Source of the DNA: JBCDJG01 sp038748065
GTDB taxonomy: Bacteria > Pseudomonadota > Gammaproteobacteria > Pseudomonadales > Halieaceae
Reading direction: 5' to 3'
NCBI GenBank assembly: GCA_038748065.1
Contig: JBCDJG010000048.1
Coordinates: 1-39,920 of the forward strand
Length of the DNA: 39,920 bases
Shown here: piece after piece, positions 32,495 to 39,920 of the stretch
How the letters are laid out: the number at the start of each line of letters is the position of its first letter
Numbering within the stretch: position 1 is the first letter of the stretch
The notes under the pieces: generated by a model
Told to the model about the DNA's origin: nothing
The model's input: the letters and a program-made list of their open reading frames with translations, nothing else
Database searches by the model: none
Made by a program: the position numbers and the translations under genes

Positions 32495-33356
32495 GGCTGT
32501 GCTTCCTTTTGTCGGGTAGGTCCATTGTGTCAAGCCACTGTGCCAGGCCCTCAGCCCAGCCCTCAGGGCCGTACGCCTGGCTGTAGATGGTCGCAGCTTC
32601 GCTTCGCACCAGGCTTGGGTAATCATGGTGAGGTGAACGCACTACCAATGCCGTCTCTGCCTGTTCTAGCATAGCGCGATCATTGGGGCTGTCACCCGCT
32701 GCGATGTCGGGCAAGTGAGCCAGTCCCAGCGCATGCTGGTAGGCGCTGCGCAGCCAAAGGAGTGCCGCGCCCTTGTCCGCCGCACCGGCAACGCTCAGAA
32801 ACCGACCTCCCTGGGTTGCAATAGCACCCAGCTCCGCCAGCCGGGCAATGAACGCCGCCTTGCGCTCTGCACTGCCCAGCCACTTAACGGGCTCAGAGTA
32901 GTCCCTGTCATTGGCGAGTGCGGCGCTTGCGAGGTCAAGGCCAGTGAGACCGGCGATCCCGTCGGGCCCGAGCTGCGCAAAGTGTTGAAACTCCCCCTCG
33001 AACTCCGCCCGCACCTGACCCAGCAGTTCGACATAGTGCGACCGTCGACTGCTCACTTCGTAAACCCAGTATTCGCCACGCTGTACCGCACCGCCGGGAC
33101 AGTCATCGAAGTACCCACAGGGAATGAACACCGCCGCCCCATTCTCAGTGATAAAGGGGTGACGGTTGCCAAGCTCTACCCGCAGGGGGAGCAATTCAGC
33201 TCGAGTCTTGCTGGTGACGGGAATGACGGGTACGCCGAGCATGTCAAGACGCTCAAGCATGGGTCGCGCGGCGTCGAAGCTGTAGCTTTCGTGATCCAAC
33301 AGAGTGCCATCGAGGTCGCTGAACACCAATGCTCGCGGCTGCATGTCGTTGGTCAT
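32487..33356 (-). CDS. Glucosyl/mannosyl-3-phosphoglycerate phosphatase (HAD-IIB)
   Basis: HAD-superfamily phosphatase of the MPGP group that removes phosphate from glucosyl-3-phosphoglycerate to give glucosylglycerate. The start is ATG 33356, which overlaps the kinase stop (ATGA), giving 289 residues; the frame is open to 33383. Motif I is FSDLDGTLL (Asp14, Asp16), then VTSKTRAEL (motif II), and motif IV is AAGDSPND, with the C2-type cap between them. The cap segment ENGAAVFIP is typical of MPGP enzymes. Neighbouring gpgS decides the substrate. Confidence 0.87.
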   Translation of the reverse strand: MTNDMQPRALVFSDLDGTLLDHESYSFDAARPMLERLDMLGVPVIPVTSKTRAELLPLRVELGNRHPFITENGAAVFIPCGYFDDCPGGAVQRGEYWVYEVSSRRSHYVELLGQVRAEFEGEFQHFAQLGPDGIAGLTGLDLASAALANDRDYSEPVKWLGSAERKAAFIARLAELGAIATQGGRFLSVAGAADKGAALLWLRSAYQHALGLAHLPDIAAGDSPNDRAMLEQAETALVVRSPHHDYPSLVRSEAATIYSQAYGPEGWAEGLAQWLDTMDLPDKRKHSHG

Positions 33357-34270
33357 CTGCTTGCGGCCGGCTTGATCATGCATTGCAGGACATCACGGCT
33401 GGCGTCCAATCGCAGCAAGTAATCTACTCGCTCGGGCAGGTCTCGCAAGCACTGCAGCGTCAGACGCTGAAAATGCTGGACGAATCGTTGCAGGGCCTGT
33501 TCATCCATGATGCCGCTGGCGCCAGGCCGGTGCCGCGCCAGCTGCGCCTCTTGTTGACACCGCCAATCGAACACGCACTCAAAAGAAGGGGCTTGCAGCA
33601 TGACCCAGTAATCAATCTGCTCATACACAGGCAACATTGCCTCTAGTGCGTTATTCACATACTGCCGCCAGACACCGTCTGGGTCTTCTTGGCTTTCCAA
33701 GTCGTTGAGCGGAGATTGCAAGGCGTCTGCCGGCTCAGGTCGCGCACCCAGGCACCAGCCCTCCAGGACAATAAGGTCCGGCGTTCGCTGCTGCGAGAGC
33801 CAGTCTTCACTGGGTACGCGGTCGTCAATGGCCTTGTCAAATGCAGGCAGGGGTACGGGAGCAGTCTCACAGTGACCCAGCCGATCTAGCGTTTGCTTCA
33901 TCAGGCCAAGGTCGTGGGTACCCGCCACACCACGCGTCCTCAATAGTGGATGAATGGTGTCGGCAAGTTCCGCGCGGGTCGCCAGGGGTAGATAAAAGTC
34001 ATCGAGCGATAGGCTGATCGCCGAAAGCTGATGTGCCTGCTCGAGTGCAAACACCAAGTAATCTGCAAGGGTCGTCTTGCCCGAACCCTGGCTACCGTTC
34101 AGGCCAACCAACAAAGGACCGCGTGCACCGTTTTGGCGCGCCACCAGGATCTCGACCAGGGGGTCGAACCATTTTTGTGCATATGCCCGATAGGTGCCCG
34201 GCAGTTCGTGACGCTCAATAAAGGATTGGCGCCAATCAGGCACGGAACCGGGGCCTAGTTTCTCGCTCAC
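33353..34270 (-). CDS. D-glycerate 3-kinase (GLYK type)
   Basis: P-loop kinase of 305 residues that would return D-glycerate released by the phosphorylase to 3-phosphoglycerate. GTG at 34270 is chosen because AAGG lies six bases ahead; ATG 34318 lacks a ribosome site. The P-loop is GLNGSQGSGKTT (56-67), followed by LSLDDFYLP, a switch-like VLEGWCLGARP, and a C-terminal domain as in plant-type glycerate kinases and uridine-kinase relatives. First gene of the operon, so recycling and synthesis are co-expressed. It sits 120 bases after aceF, with a sigma-54-like site between. Confidence 0.85.
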   Translation of the reverse strand: MSEKLGPGSVPDWRQSFIERHELPGTYRAYAQKWFDPLVEILVARQNGARGPLLVGLNGSQGSGKTTLADYLVFALEQAHQLSAISLSLDDFYLPLATRAELADTIHPLLRTRGVAGTHDLGLMKQTLDRLGHCETAPVPLPAFDKAIDDRVPSEDWLSQQRTPDLIVLEGWCLGARPEPADALQSPLNDLESQEDPDGVWRQYVNNALEAMLPVYEQIDYWVMLQAPSFECVFDWRCQQEAQLARHRPGASGIMDEQALQRFVQHFQRLTLQCLRDLPERVDYLLRLDASRDVLQCMIKPAASR

Positions 34271-34340
34271 GGGCCACCTTCCCCGAGGTCGTATTCCCAG
34301 CAGGAACACAAAACCCATACTCTATGTAGAACAAGGATAG

Positions 34341-34357
34341 AGCATGTTCCGTGCCAA
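34341..34357 (-). promoter_or_regulatory. Candidate sigma-54 (RpoN) promoter for the glucosylglycerate operon
   Basis: The minus strand reads TTGGCACGGAACATGCT, against the -24/-12 consensus YTGGCACG-N4-TTGCW. The GG and GC pairs are ten bases apart, the required spacing, and only one consensus position (first T of TTGC) differs. It lies 34 bases after the aceF stop and about 70 bases before the glycerate kinase GTG. No enhancer-binding protein gene is in the window and no upstream activator site was recognised. The match is by eye and has not been scored against a genome background. Confidence 0.5.
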
Positions 34358-34390
34358 TCGCACGATGCTGGTGCAGTGGCGTGGGCGTGG

Positions 34391-36061
34391 TTAAAGAACC
34401 AGCCGTCTGATGTCACCCAGGTAGGCCGTAAAATCAGCGAGGAAGCGGCCACCGTCACCGCCGTTTATTACCCTGTGATCGTAGGACAAGGCTATCGGTA
34501 ACAGCGTCCTCGGGATGAACTCGCTGCCGCTCCAGACCGGCTGAACGGCAGCCCGGGATATGCCGAGAATCCCAACTTCCGGCGCGTTGACAATCGGGGT
34601 GAAGCCACGGCCTCCGATGTTGCCCAGGCTGGAAACGCTGAAGCATGCACCCTGCATATCTGCGGGCGTCAGCTTGCGATCACGGGCCCGGGCAGCGAGA
34701 TCAAGTACTTCCTCCGATAGCTGCCAGATCGACTTCTGGTCAACATCACGCAGTACCGGCACCACAAGCCCGGCAGGCGTATCCACGGCCATGCCGATAT
34801 GGCAGTATTTTTTATAAACCAGCTGCTCACCATCGGCGGACAAGGACGCCGCAAACTTGGCGTTGTCCCTCAGGGTCTGCGCGACGGCCTTGAGAATGAA
34901 GGGCATGGGCGTCAAACGAGTACCGCGTTTCTCTGCCTCCGCTTTCAATGATTTCCTGAAGTCTTCAAGCTCAGTAATGTCGACGTCATCAAACTGCGTA
35001 ACGTGCGGGACATTAAGCCAGCTGCGCTGCATATTGGCCGCGGTCACCTTATCAATACGCGAACGCTCTACGGCCTCGATCGGGCCATACGCGCCAAAGT
35101 CAACCTCGGGAATCGACGGAATGCCACTGCCGCTACTAGCGGCAGCTGCTGGGGCAGACAAGGCTTTTTGTGCAAAGCGATGCAGGTCTTCCTTCACGAT
35201 GCGGCCGCGGGGACCGGAACCGCTCACCTGGCTGAGGTCGATGCCAAACTCACGCGCCAACTTGCGAACCGCCGGGCCTGCATAGACCTCGCCGTCGCTT
35301 GCCACTGGCGGTGGAACCGCTTTCGCAGGTTCAGGCGCATCATCCCCGGATGTCGCTACCGGCGCCGGCGCAGGTGCAGGTGCAGGTGCAGGTGCAGGTT
35401 CAGACGCCTCAGCATCGCTTGTCGAAGCTTCAATGGGCGGCGCTTCACCATCCGCAAGCAAGCGTGCAATTTGATCACCTTGCCGCACTTCATCGCCAAC
35501 GCTGACCGATATTTCCTGCACTTTGCCGGCCAGGGGCGAAGGCACTTCCATCGACGCCTTGTCCGATTCCAATACGACAAGAGAATCGCCCTCGGCGACC
35601 GTATCACCCACAGCAGCGACAATCTCAATCAGCTCAACAGCCTCATCTGTGCCGATGTCGGGCACCATCACAGGTACGCTGGTTGTCCCAGCGGCGGCCG
35701 GTGCAGGTGGTGGCGATGCGCCTTGCTCCGGCGCTGGGGGCTGGGTTTCGGGGACTGAGGTTTCGGAAGCCGCGTCGCCGCCGACCGGAGTGTTCTCCAC
35801 CGCAGCCTCCGCCTGACCCTCTGATGCCTCCGTCTCCACCGCGATAACCGCAGCGCCCTCCGCCAGCTGGTCGCCGACCTGGGCCAGCACTTCAGTGATC
35901 GTACCCGCGGCGGTGGAGGGAATCTCCATGGAAGCCTTATCCGACTCCAGAACGATCAGGGGTTGCTCCAGGGTTACCTCATCGCCGGGCGCAACAAGGA
36001 CCTCTATGACTTCTGCCTCGGCGCCTCCGATATCGGGGACACTGACTTGTTCTATTGCCAC
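34391..36061 (-). CDS. aceF: Pyruvate dehydrogenase E2, dihydrolipoyl acetyltransferase
   Basis: Core of the pyruvate dehydrogenase complex, 556 residues. It has two lipoyl domains with lipoylated Lys42 and Lys168 (DKASMEIPS, DKASMEVPS), Ala/Pro-rich linkers and the E1-binding domain (about 260-297, GPAVRKLAREFGIDL). The catalytic domain ends in SYDHRVINGGDGGRF, with His529. Asn replaces the Asp of the DHRxxDG form, a variant I recall from other gammaproteobacterial E2 proteins. The second linker is encoded by five GCAGGT units (35370-35399, plus strand). It starts 34 bases after aceE. No E3 (lpd) gene is in the window. Confidence 0.95.
   Translation of the reverse strand: MAIEQVSVPDIGGAEAEVIEVLVAPGDEVTLEQPLIVLESDKASMEIPSTAAGTITEVLAQVGDQLAEGAAVIAVETEASEGQAEAAVENTPVGGDAASETSVPETQPPAPEQGASPPPAPAAAGTTSVPVMVPDIGTDEAVELIEIVAAVGDTVAEGDSLVVLESDKASMEVPSPLAGKVQEISVSVGDEVRQGDQIARLLADGEAPPIEASTSDAEASEPAPAPAPAPAPAPVATSGDDAPEPAKAVPPPVASDGEVYAGPAVRKLAREFGIDLSQVSGSGPRGRIVKEDLHRFAQKALSAPAAAASSGSGIPSIPEVDFGAYGPIEAVERSRIDKVTAANMQRSWLNVPHVTQFDDVDITELEDFRKSLKAEAEKRGTRLTPMPFILKAVAQTLRDNAKFAASLSADGEQLVYKKYCHIGMAVDTPAGLVVPVLRDVDQKSIWQLSEEVLDLAARARDRKLTPADMQGACFSVSSLGNIGGRGFTPIVNAPEVGILGISRAAVQPVWSGSEFIPRTLLPIALSYDHRVINGGDGGRFLADFTAYLGDIRRLVL
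35370..35399. repeat. Hexanucleotide tandem repeat in the aceF linker
   Basis: Five perfect GCAGGT units on the plus strand encode an alternating Pro-Ala run in the flexible linker between the second lipoyl domain and the E1-binding domain. Because the unit is six bases, slippage would change linker length without breaking the frame. Confidence 0.9.
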
Positions 36062-36095
36062 AATTCGCTTCCTGTATCCGTTATGGGTAATACCC

Positions 36096-38747
36096 TCAGG
36101 CCGAGGCGGGATCGACTTTGTCGCCGCTGATGCCCAGTGATGTCATAGCGTCGGTAACGCGAGCAGTATCAAGCTTGCCCCGGTCGGCCAACGATTTGAG
36201 CGCCGCAAGCACTACATATTCTCGACTGACCTCAAAGAAATGGCGGAGACTCCGTCGCGTATCACTGCGACCGTAACCGTCGGTGCCTAGTGCCAGGAAG
36301 TCGCCGGGAACAAACTCACGCAGCTGCTCGCTGTAGCTCTTCATATAGTCTGTCGCTGCAACGACTGGGCCAGGCCGACCGGAGAGCAGGCTATTAATAT
36401 ACGGCACGCGAGGGGCCTCCTCGGGGTGGAGCATATTCCAGCGTTGCACGGCTCGACCATCTCGCGCCAGCTCGTTCACGCTGGTGAGGCTCCAAACATC
36501 TGCTGCGACGCCGTAGTCGGACTCCAGCAGCTCTGCAGCAGCCTCGACCTCGCGCAGAATGGTGCCCGCCCCCATCAACTGCACCCGCAACTCGGATTGA
36601 AGAGCGGATTCTCGCAGTAAATACATACCCTTGACGATGCCCTCCTCCGCGCCTTCGGGCCTTGGCAGCTGAGTGTAGTTCTCGTTCATGGTCGTGATGT
36701 AGTAAAACTTGTTTTCACCCTCGCCGAACATTCGCCGCATGCCGTCCTGCACGATGACAGCCAGCTCGAACGCATAGGCAGGGTCGTAGCTAACGCAGTT
36801 GGGGATAGTGCTGGCCAGCAGGTGACTATGTCCATCCTGGTGTTGCAGACCTTCCCCGTTCAGGGTGGTGCGCCCGGCCGTGGCACCGATTAGGAAACCG
36901 CGCGCCTGGCTATCGCCAGCAGCCCAAGCCAGATCGCCGATGCGCTGAAATCCGAACATCGAGTAAAAAATATAGAATGGGACCATGGGATAAGCGCTGG
37001 TGCTGTAGGAAGTGGCGGCAGCCAGCCAAGCAGAAAACGCGCCGGCCTCGTTTATGCCCTCCTCCAGAATCTGCCCTTTGATGTCCTCCTTGTAGTACAT
37101 GATCTGGCCTGCATCATGGGGGGTGTACTTCTGGCCGACCGAGGAAAAGATACCCAACTGTCGGAACATGCCCTCCATACCAAAGGTGCGGGCCTCATCA
37201 GGCACAATGGGCACAACGCGCTCGCCCATGTGTTTGTCTTTGGCGAGGCTGGACAGCAGGCGCACGAAGGCCATCGTGGTTGAAATCTGGCGTTTGCCAC
37301 TGCCTTCCAGCTGAGTTTTGAAGGCCTCCAGCGGGGGCGTCTCCAGCGGGGCGAGTTCAGCACGACGGACGGGCAAGGTGCCACCGAGTGCTTCGCGGCG
37401 CGCCCGAAGATAGCGCATCTCCGGGCTATCTTCCGCCGGCCGGTAGTAGGGCACTTTTTCAAGTTCGTCGTCGGAAATAGGAATTGCAAAGCGATCCCGA
37501 AATGCTCTCAGGCTGTCCAGATCCAGCTTTTTGAGCGAATGGGTCTCGTTATTGGCCTCGCCAGCTTCGCCCGTGCCATAGCCTTTCACCGTCATTGCCA
37601 GAATGGCTGTAGGCCTTTCGGATTCTGCTATCGCTGCCGCATACGCTGCATAGACCTTGTAGGGATCGTGTCCGCCCCTGTTCAGATACATGATGTCATC
37701 ATCGGACAGGTCATCCACCAGCTTCAAAGTCTCGGGGTACTTTCCGAAGAAGTGCTCCCGCGTATAAGCACCACCGTTGTATTTATAGTTCTGTAGTTCG
37801 CCATCGCAGACTTCATCCATGCGCTGTTGCAGCAGGCCACTCTCATCCTTGTCCAGCAGCGGATCCCACTTACGCCCCCAAATAACCTTGATGACGTTCC
37901 AGCCTGCGCCTCGAAAGATGCCTTCCAACTCCTGGATGATCTTGCCATTGCCGCGCACGGGGCCGTCCAGCCGCTGCAGGTTACAGTTGATCACAAAGTT
38001 GAGGTTACCCATCTGCTCGCGGCCCGCGAGAGAGATGGCGCCCAGCGATTCGGGCTCATCGCACTCGCCATCGCCCATGTAGCACCACACCTGACGATCG
38101 CCATGGTCGACCAGGCCTCTCGACTGCTGATATTTCATGACGCGCGCCTGGTAGATCGCCTGGATTGGCCCGAGGCCCATCGATACCGTCGGAAACTGCC
38201 AATAGTCCGGCATCAACCACGGATGCGGGTAAGAGGACAGGCCGTCGCCGGCAACCTCGCGACGGAAGTTGTCCAACTGCGCCTCGCTCAGGCGCCCCTC
38301 GAGATAGGAGCGCGCATACATACCCGGAGCGCTGTGGCCCTGGTAAAACACCAGGTCACCTGGATGACCATTTTCAGTCCCGCGGAAGAAATAGTTGTAG
38401 CCAACGTCGTAAAGCGTGGCACTGGAGGAAAAGCTGGAAATGTGGCCGCCCAGCCCTTCGTCGTTGTCGTTCGCGCGCATAACCATGGCTACCGCATTCC
38501 AGCGAACGAGTGAGCGAATGCGCCGCTCCATGAACAAGTCCCCCGGCATCGGCGCCTCATCCCTGGGAGGAATGGTATTGCGGAAGGGCGTAGTAATGGC
38601 GGGCGGCAGGCGCACCCCCTTATCCAAAGCATGCCGTGCCATCTGCCGAACCAGGAAGCCGACACGATCCCGACCTTCATGCTTCAGCACTGAATCAAGG
38701 GCATCAAGCCATTCACGGGTTTCAACGGGATCCTGGTCGTCTATCAT
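36096..38747 (-). CDS. aceE: Pyruvate dehydrogenase E1, homodimeric type
   Basis: Thiamine-diphosphate-dependent pyruvate decarboxylase component, 883 residues, the usual size for the single-chain gammaproteobacterial E1. Visible features are GHISSFSSSATLYDVGYNYFF-type N-terminal motifs (101-121), the ThDP site GDGECDEPE (225-233) with the NFVINCN end, a transketolase middle domain with GIFSSVGQKYTPHDAG, and a C-terminal FLALGTDGYGRSDTR segment. AGGAG lies nine bases ahead of ATG 38747. It heads an aceE-aceF operon; the 280-base upstream region carries palindromes that may be operators. Confidence 0.97.
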   Translation of the reverse strand: MIDDQDPVETREWLDALDSVLKHEGRDRVGFLVRQMARHALDKGVRLPPAITTPFRNTIPPRDEAPMPGDLFMERRIRSLVRWNAVAMVMRANDNDEGLGGHISSFSSSATLYDVGYNYFFRGTENGHPGDLVFYQGHSAPGMYARSYLEGRLSEAQLDNFRREVAGDGLSSYPHPWLMPDYWQFPTVSMGLGPIQAIYQARVMKYQQSRGLVDHGDRQVWCYMGDGECDEPESLGAISLAGREQMGNLNFVINCNLQRLDGPVRGNGKIIQELEGIFRGAGWNVIKVIWGRKWDPLLDKDESGLLQQRMDEVCDGELQNYKYNGGAYTREHFFGKYPETLKLVDDLSDDDIMYLNRGGHDPYKVYAAYAAAIAESERPTAILAMTVKGYGTGEAGEANNETHSLKKLDLDSLRAFRDRFAIPISDDELEKVPYYRPAEDSPEMRYLRARREALGGTLPVRRAELAPLETPPLEAFKTQLEGSGKRQISTTMAFVRLLSSLAKDKHMGERVVPIVPDEARTFGMEGMFRQLGIFSSVGQKYTPHDAGQIMYYKEDIKGQILEEGINEAGAFSAWLAAATSYSTSAYPMVPFYIFYSMFGFQRIGDLAWAAGDSQARGFLIGATAGRTTLNGEGLQHQDGHSHLLASTIPNCVSYDPAYAFELAVIVQDGMRRMFGEGENKFYYITTMNENYTQLPRPEGAEEGIVKGMYLLRESALQSELRVQLMGAGTILREVEAAAELLESDYGVAADVWSLTSVNELARDGRAVQRWNMLHPEEAPRVPYINSLLSGRPGPVVAATDYMKSYSEQLREFVPGDFLALGTDGYGRSDTRRSLRHFFEVSREYVVLAALKSLADRGKLDTARVTDAMTSLGISGDKVDPASA

Positions 38748-39027
38748 GACCCTGCTCTCCTACGTATAAATTCTATTTTAGAACTATAAAACTGAGCTAC
38801 TGAAAGCGACTTAAGGTATTGATGAATATAAACTTTCAGATAGAAGCTCTCGGCAATCGACACAAGGACCCCCGCAGTGAGCCCCGCAGCCGGGTAGTAA
38901 TACTACAGGAGCGCCGACTAAGATTTAATATAGTTCCTAATTGGAATGATAAAAAGGCGCGAAAACGCGCCTGAAACGTGGGGTGCGCGCGGGATCCCAG
39001 CGCGCGTTCTGTAAAAAAGTTACGGGG
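38748..39027. promoter_or_regulatory. aceE upstream region with palindromes
   Basis: This 280-base gene-free region is more AT-rich near aceE. It holds TTCTA-TTT-TAGAA (38771-38783), 24 bases before the aceE ATG, and GTAGTA-A-TACTAC (38894-38906). Either could be a regulator site; neither resembles the PdhR operator core ATTGGTnnnACCAAT. The right part contains the terminator of the protease gene and a second GC hairpin (38985-39005). No small ORF in it looks real. The aceE promoter probably lies between 38760 and 38860 but could not be placed. Confidence 0.45.
38951..38972 (-). terminator. Rho-independent terminator of the M16 protease gene
   Basis: On the minus strand the stem AGGCGCG/CGCGCCT with a TTTT loop is followed at once by a T run. 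It lies about 55 bases beyond the stop at 39028, after a second GC hairpin. Stem, loop and T run make this the clearest intrinsic terminator in the window, separating the protease gene from aceE. Confidence 0.85.
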
Positions 39028-39920
39028 TCAGCTGCGGGGCACTTGATACACGCCCTGTTGCGCTTTTATCTCGCCCGCACTATCAAAGCGGCGTTGACCC
39101 AATTCAGGGAATTCAGCGGCCGCACCCGGCGTAATCACCTGCAATGAGTGGCGGTCGGTGAGAAAGGTTTCCCGGTAATACTGCTGCCAGGCCTCAAAAC
39201 TAACCTCATCAACGGCACCGGCGAGGAGCTCTCGACCATCAAACTCAAACTGCTCCTTCGAGATTGAACGCCAGTAATACTCGGCGCGCTCCCACAGGTT
39301 TTTGTCGGGGCGGCGAATCTCCCCCGCCAGGGCGCTACGGTGCCGCTCAAACTGATCGGCATCAGTGTCTGGTAGCAACCTCTGCATGAACGCCTCCATC
39401 GAGTCAGTGATACCGACGGCGCTGGTATTGGGAGACTGAACAAGCATAACCACGCCCGGTACGTCCAGCTGAGGCCAGGCGAAGGCACTGACGATGTAAC
39501 CCAGCTGTTGTTCGGTACGCAGCTGCTGGAAAAAGCCCGACTTCATTACCTGTGCCGTTAGAGCCGTGGCAGCGCGATCCTCCAGGCTGTCACCTGCACC
39601 CTGGAGGTACCAGGCAACGACCGCATCGTCATGCGGCACATCGACCGCGTAAAGAAGATTGTCTCCAGCCTGCAGCCGTGTCACCTGCCGCGCCGGCATT
39701 GCGTTTGCCTGACCCTCTGGTAGCAGCGTTTCCAAGCGCTCGTATACTTCGGCCACCATAGGCTTTTGATAGTTGCCATAAAGCAGTACTTCGGCGGTGG
39801 CTTGGGACCAGAAGGCGTCGATGTACGCCTCTAACGCACCCGCATCAAGCGACTGATACTCGGCGATAAGGGCCTGCTCCCCCCAGCTGCCATAGACCAG
39901 GGATTCACGCAGATCATCAA
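39028..39920 (-). CDS. M16 family metalloprotease, pitrilysin/insulinase-like (N-terminus outside window)
   Basis: C-terminal part of a large zinc-protease-family protein. The frame is open from the window edge to the stop at 39028, about 297 residues; an internal Met at 39759 is not the true start. Typical late-domain motifs are FFQQLRTEQQLGYIVSAF, VQSPNTSA and WERAEYYWRSI. These match the C-terminal non-catalytic half of pitrilysin (protease III) or insulysin; the HxxEH zinc site would lie upstream, off the window. The full protein is probably periplasmic, but the signal peptide cannot be seen. Confidence 0.88.
   Translation of the reverse strand, partial: DDLRESLVYGSWGEQALIAEYQSLDAGALEAYIDAFWSQATAEVLLYGNYQKPMVAEVYERLETLLPEGQANAMPARQVTRLQAGDNLLYAVDVPHDDAVVAWYLQGAGDSLEDRAATALTAQVMKSGFFQQLRTEQQLGYIVSAFAWPQLDVPGVVMLVQSPNTSAVGITDSMEAFMQRLLPDTDADQFERHRSALAGEIRRPDKNLWERAEYYWRSISKEQFEFDGRELLAGAVDEVSFEAWQQYYRETFLTDRHSLQVITPGAAAEFPELGQRRFDSAGEIKAQQGVYQVPRS

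Noticed and set aside
32715..33422. Plus-strand frame of 235 codons opposite the phosphatase gene
   Set aside because: The minus-strand gene has all HAD motifs and overlapping operon neighbours; the opposite frame has none.
38985..39005. GCGCGC hairpin after the protease gene as the main terminator
   Set aside because: No T run follows it; the hairpin at 38955-38972 with a T run is the better terminator, and this one is at most an accessory structure.

Overview
The window is about 40 kb of GC-rich bacterial chromosome. Every convincing gene (36 coding sequences, two of them cut by the window edges) lies on the minus strand, so transcription runs from the right edge to the left. The gene set points to an aerobic, steroid-degrading gammaproteobacterium, probably marine and of the Halieaceae (OM60/NOR5) type: homodimeric-type pyruvate dehydrogenase aceE-aceF, FabV as enoyl-ACP reductase, an Xps-ordered type II secretion locus and a glucosylglycerate osmolyte locus. 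The taxonomic guess is inference from gene content, not a database match.

Layout in order of transcription. (1) 39920-39028: C-terminal part of an M16 (pitrilysin/insulinase-like) protease, ended by a clear rho-independent terminator. (2) 38747-34391: aceE and aceF. (3) 34270-29505: a tight four-gene operon of D-glycerate 3-kinase, glucosyl-3-phosphoglycerate phosphatase, glucosyl-3-phosphoglycerate synthase and a GH13_18 glucosylglycerate phosphorylase. Together these make and recycle the compatible solute glucosylglycerate; a site with sigma-54 promoter spacing lies just upstream. (4) 29438-25734: fabV, a metallo-beta-lactamase-fold hydrolase and an AlkK/DmdB-like acyl-CoA ligase.

(5) 25606-10254: fifteen genes that match the actinobacterial/proteobacterial pathway for the last steroid rings (C and D). 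They are fadD3, two overlapping Lrp/AsnC regulators, ipdA, ipdB, ipdC, echA20, fadE31, a fadE32/33-like gene, fadA6, an SDR, a further acyl-CoA dehydrogenase, fadE30, ipdF and, beyond a 340-bp repeat-bearing gap, a second thiolase. FadD3 activates the propionate side chain of the indanedione intermediate (HIP). FadE30, IpdF and FadA6-type enzymes perform beta-oxidation and redox steps. EchA20 opens ring D and IpdAB, prepared by IpdC, opens ring C. The TetR regulator KstR2 that controls this regulon in mycobacteria is not seen; two tandem Lrp/AsnC proteins sit in the operon instead.

(6) 10154-1: the type II secretion genes gspE-F-G-H-I-J-K-L-M-C(N)-D, in the order of the Xanthomonas xps locus, with gspD cut by the left edge.

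Non-coding points of interest are two related long palindromic elements between ipdF and the thiolase, an AT-rich dyad upstream of fadD3, the sigma-54-like site before the glucosylglycerate operon, and palindromes upstream of aceE. No tRNA, rRNA, CRISPR array, insertion sequence or prophage was seen. I found no wholly unknown system; the most original signals are regulatory sites and repeats around otherwise recognisable pathways.
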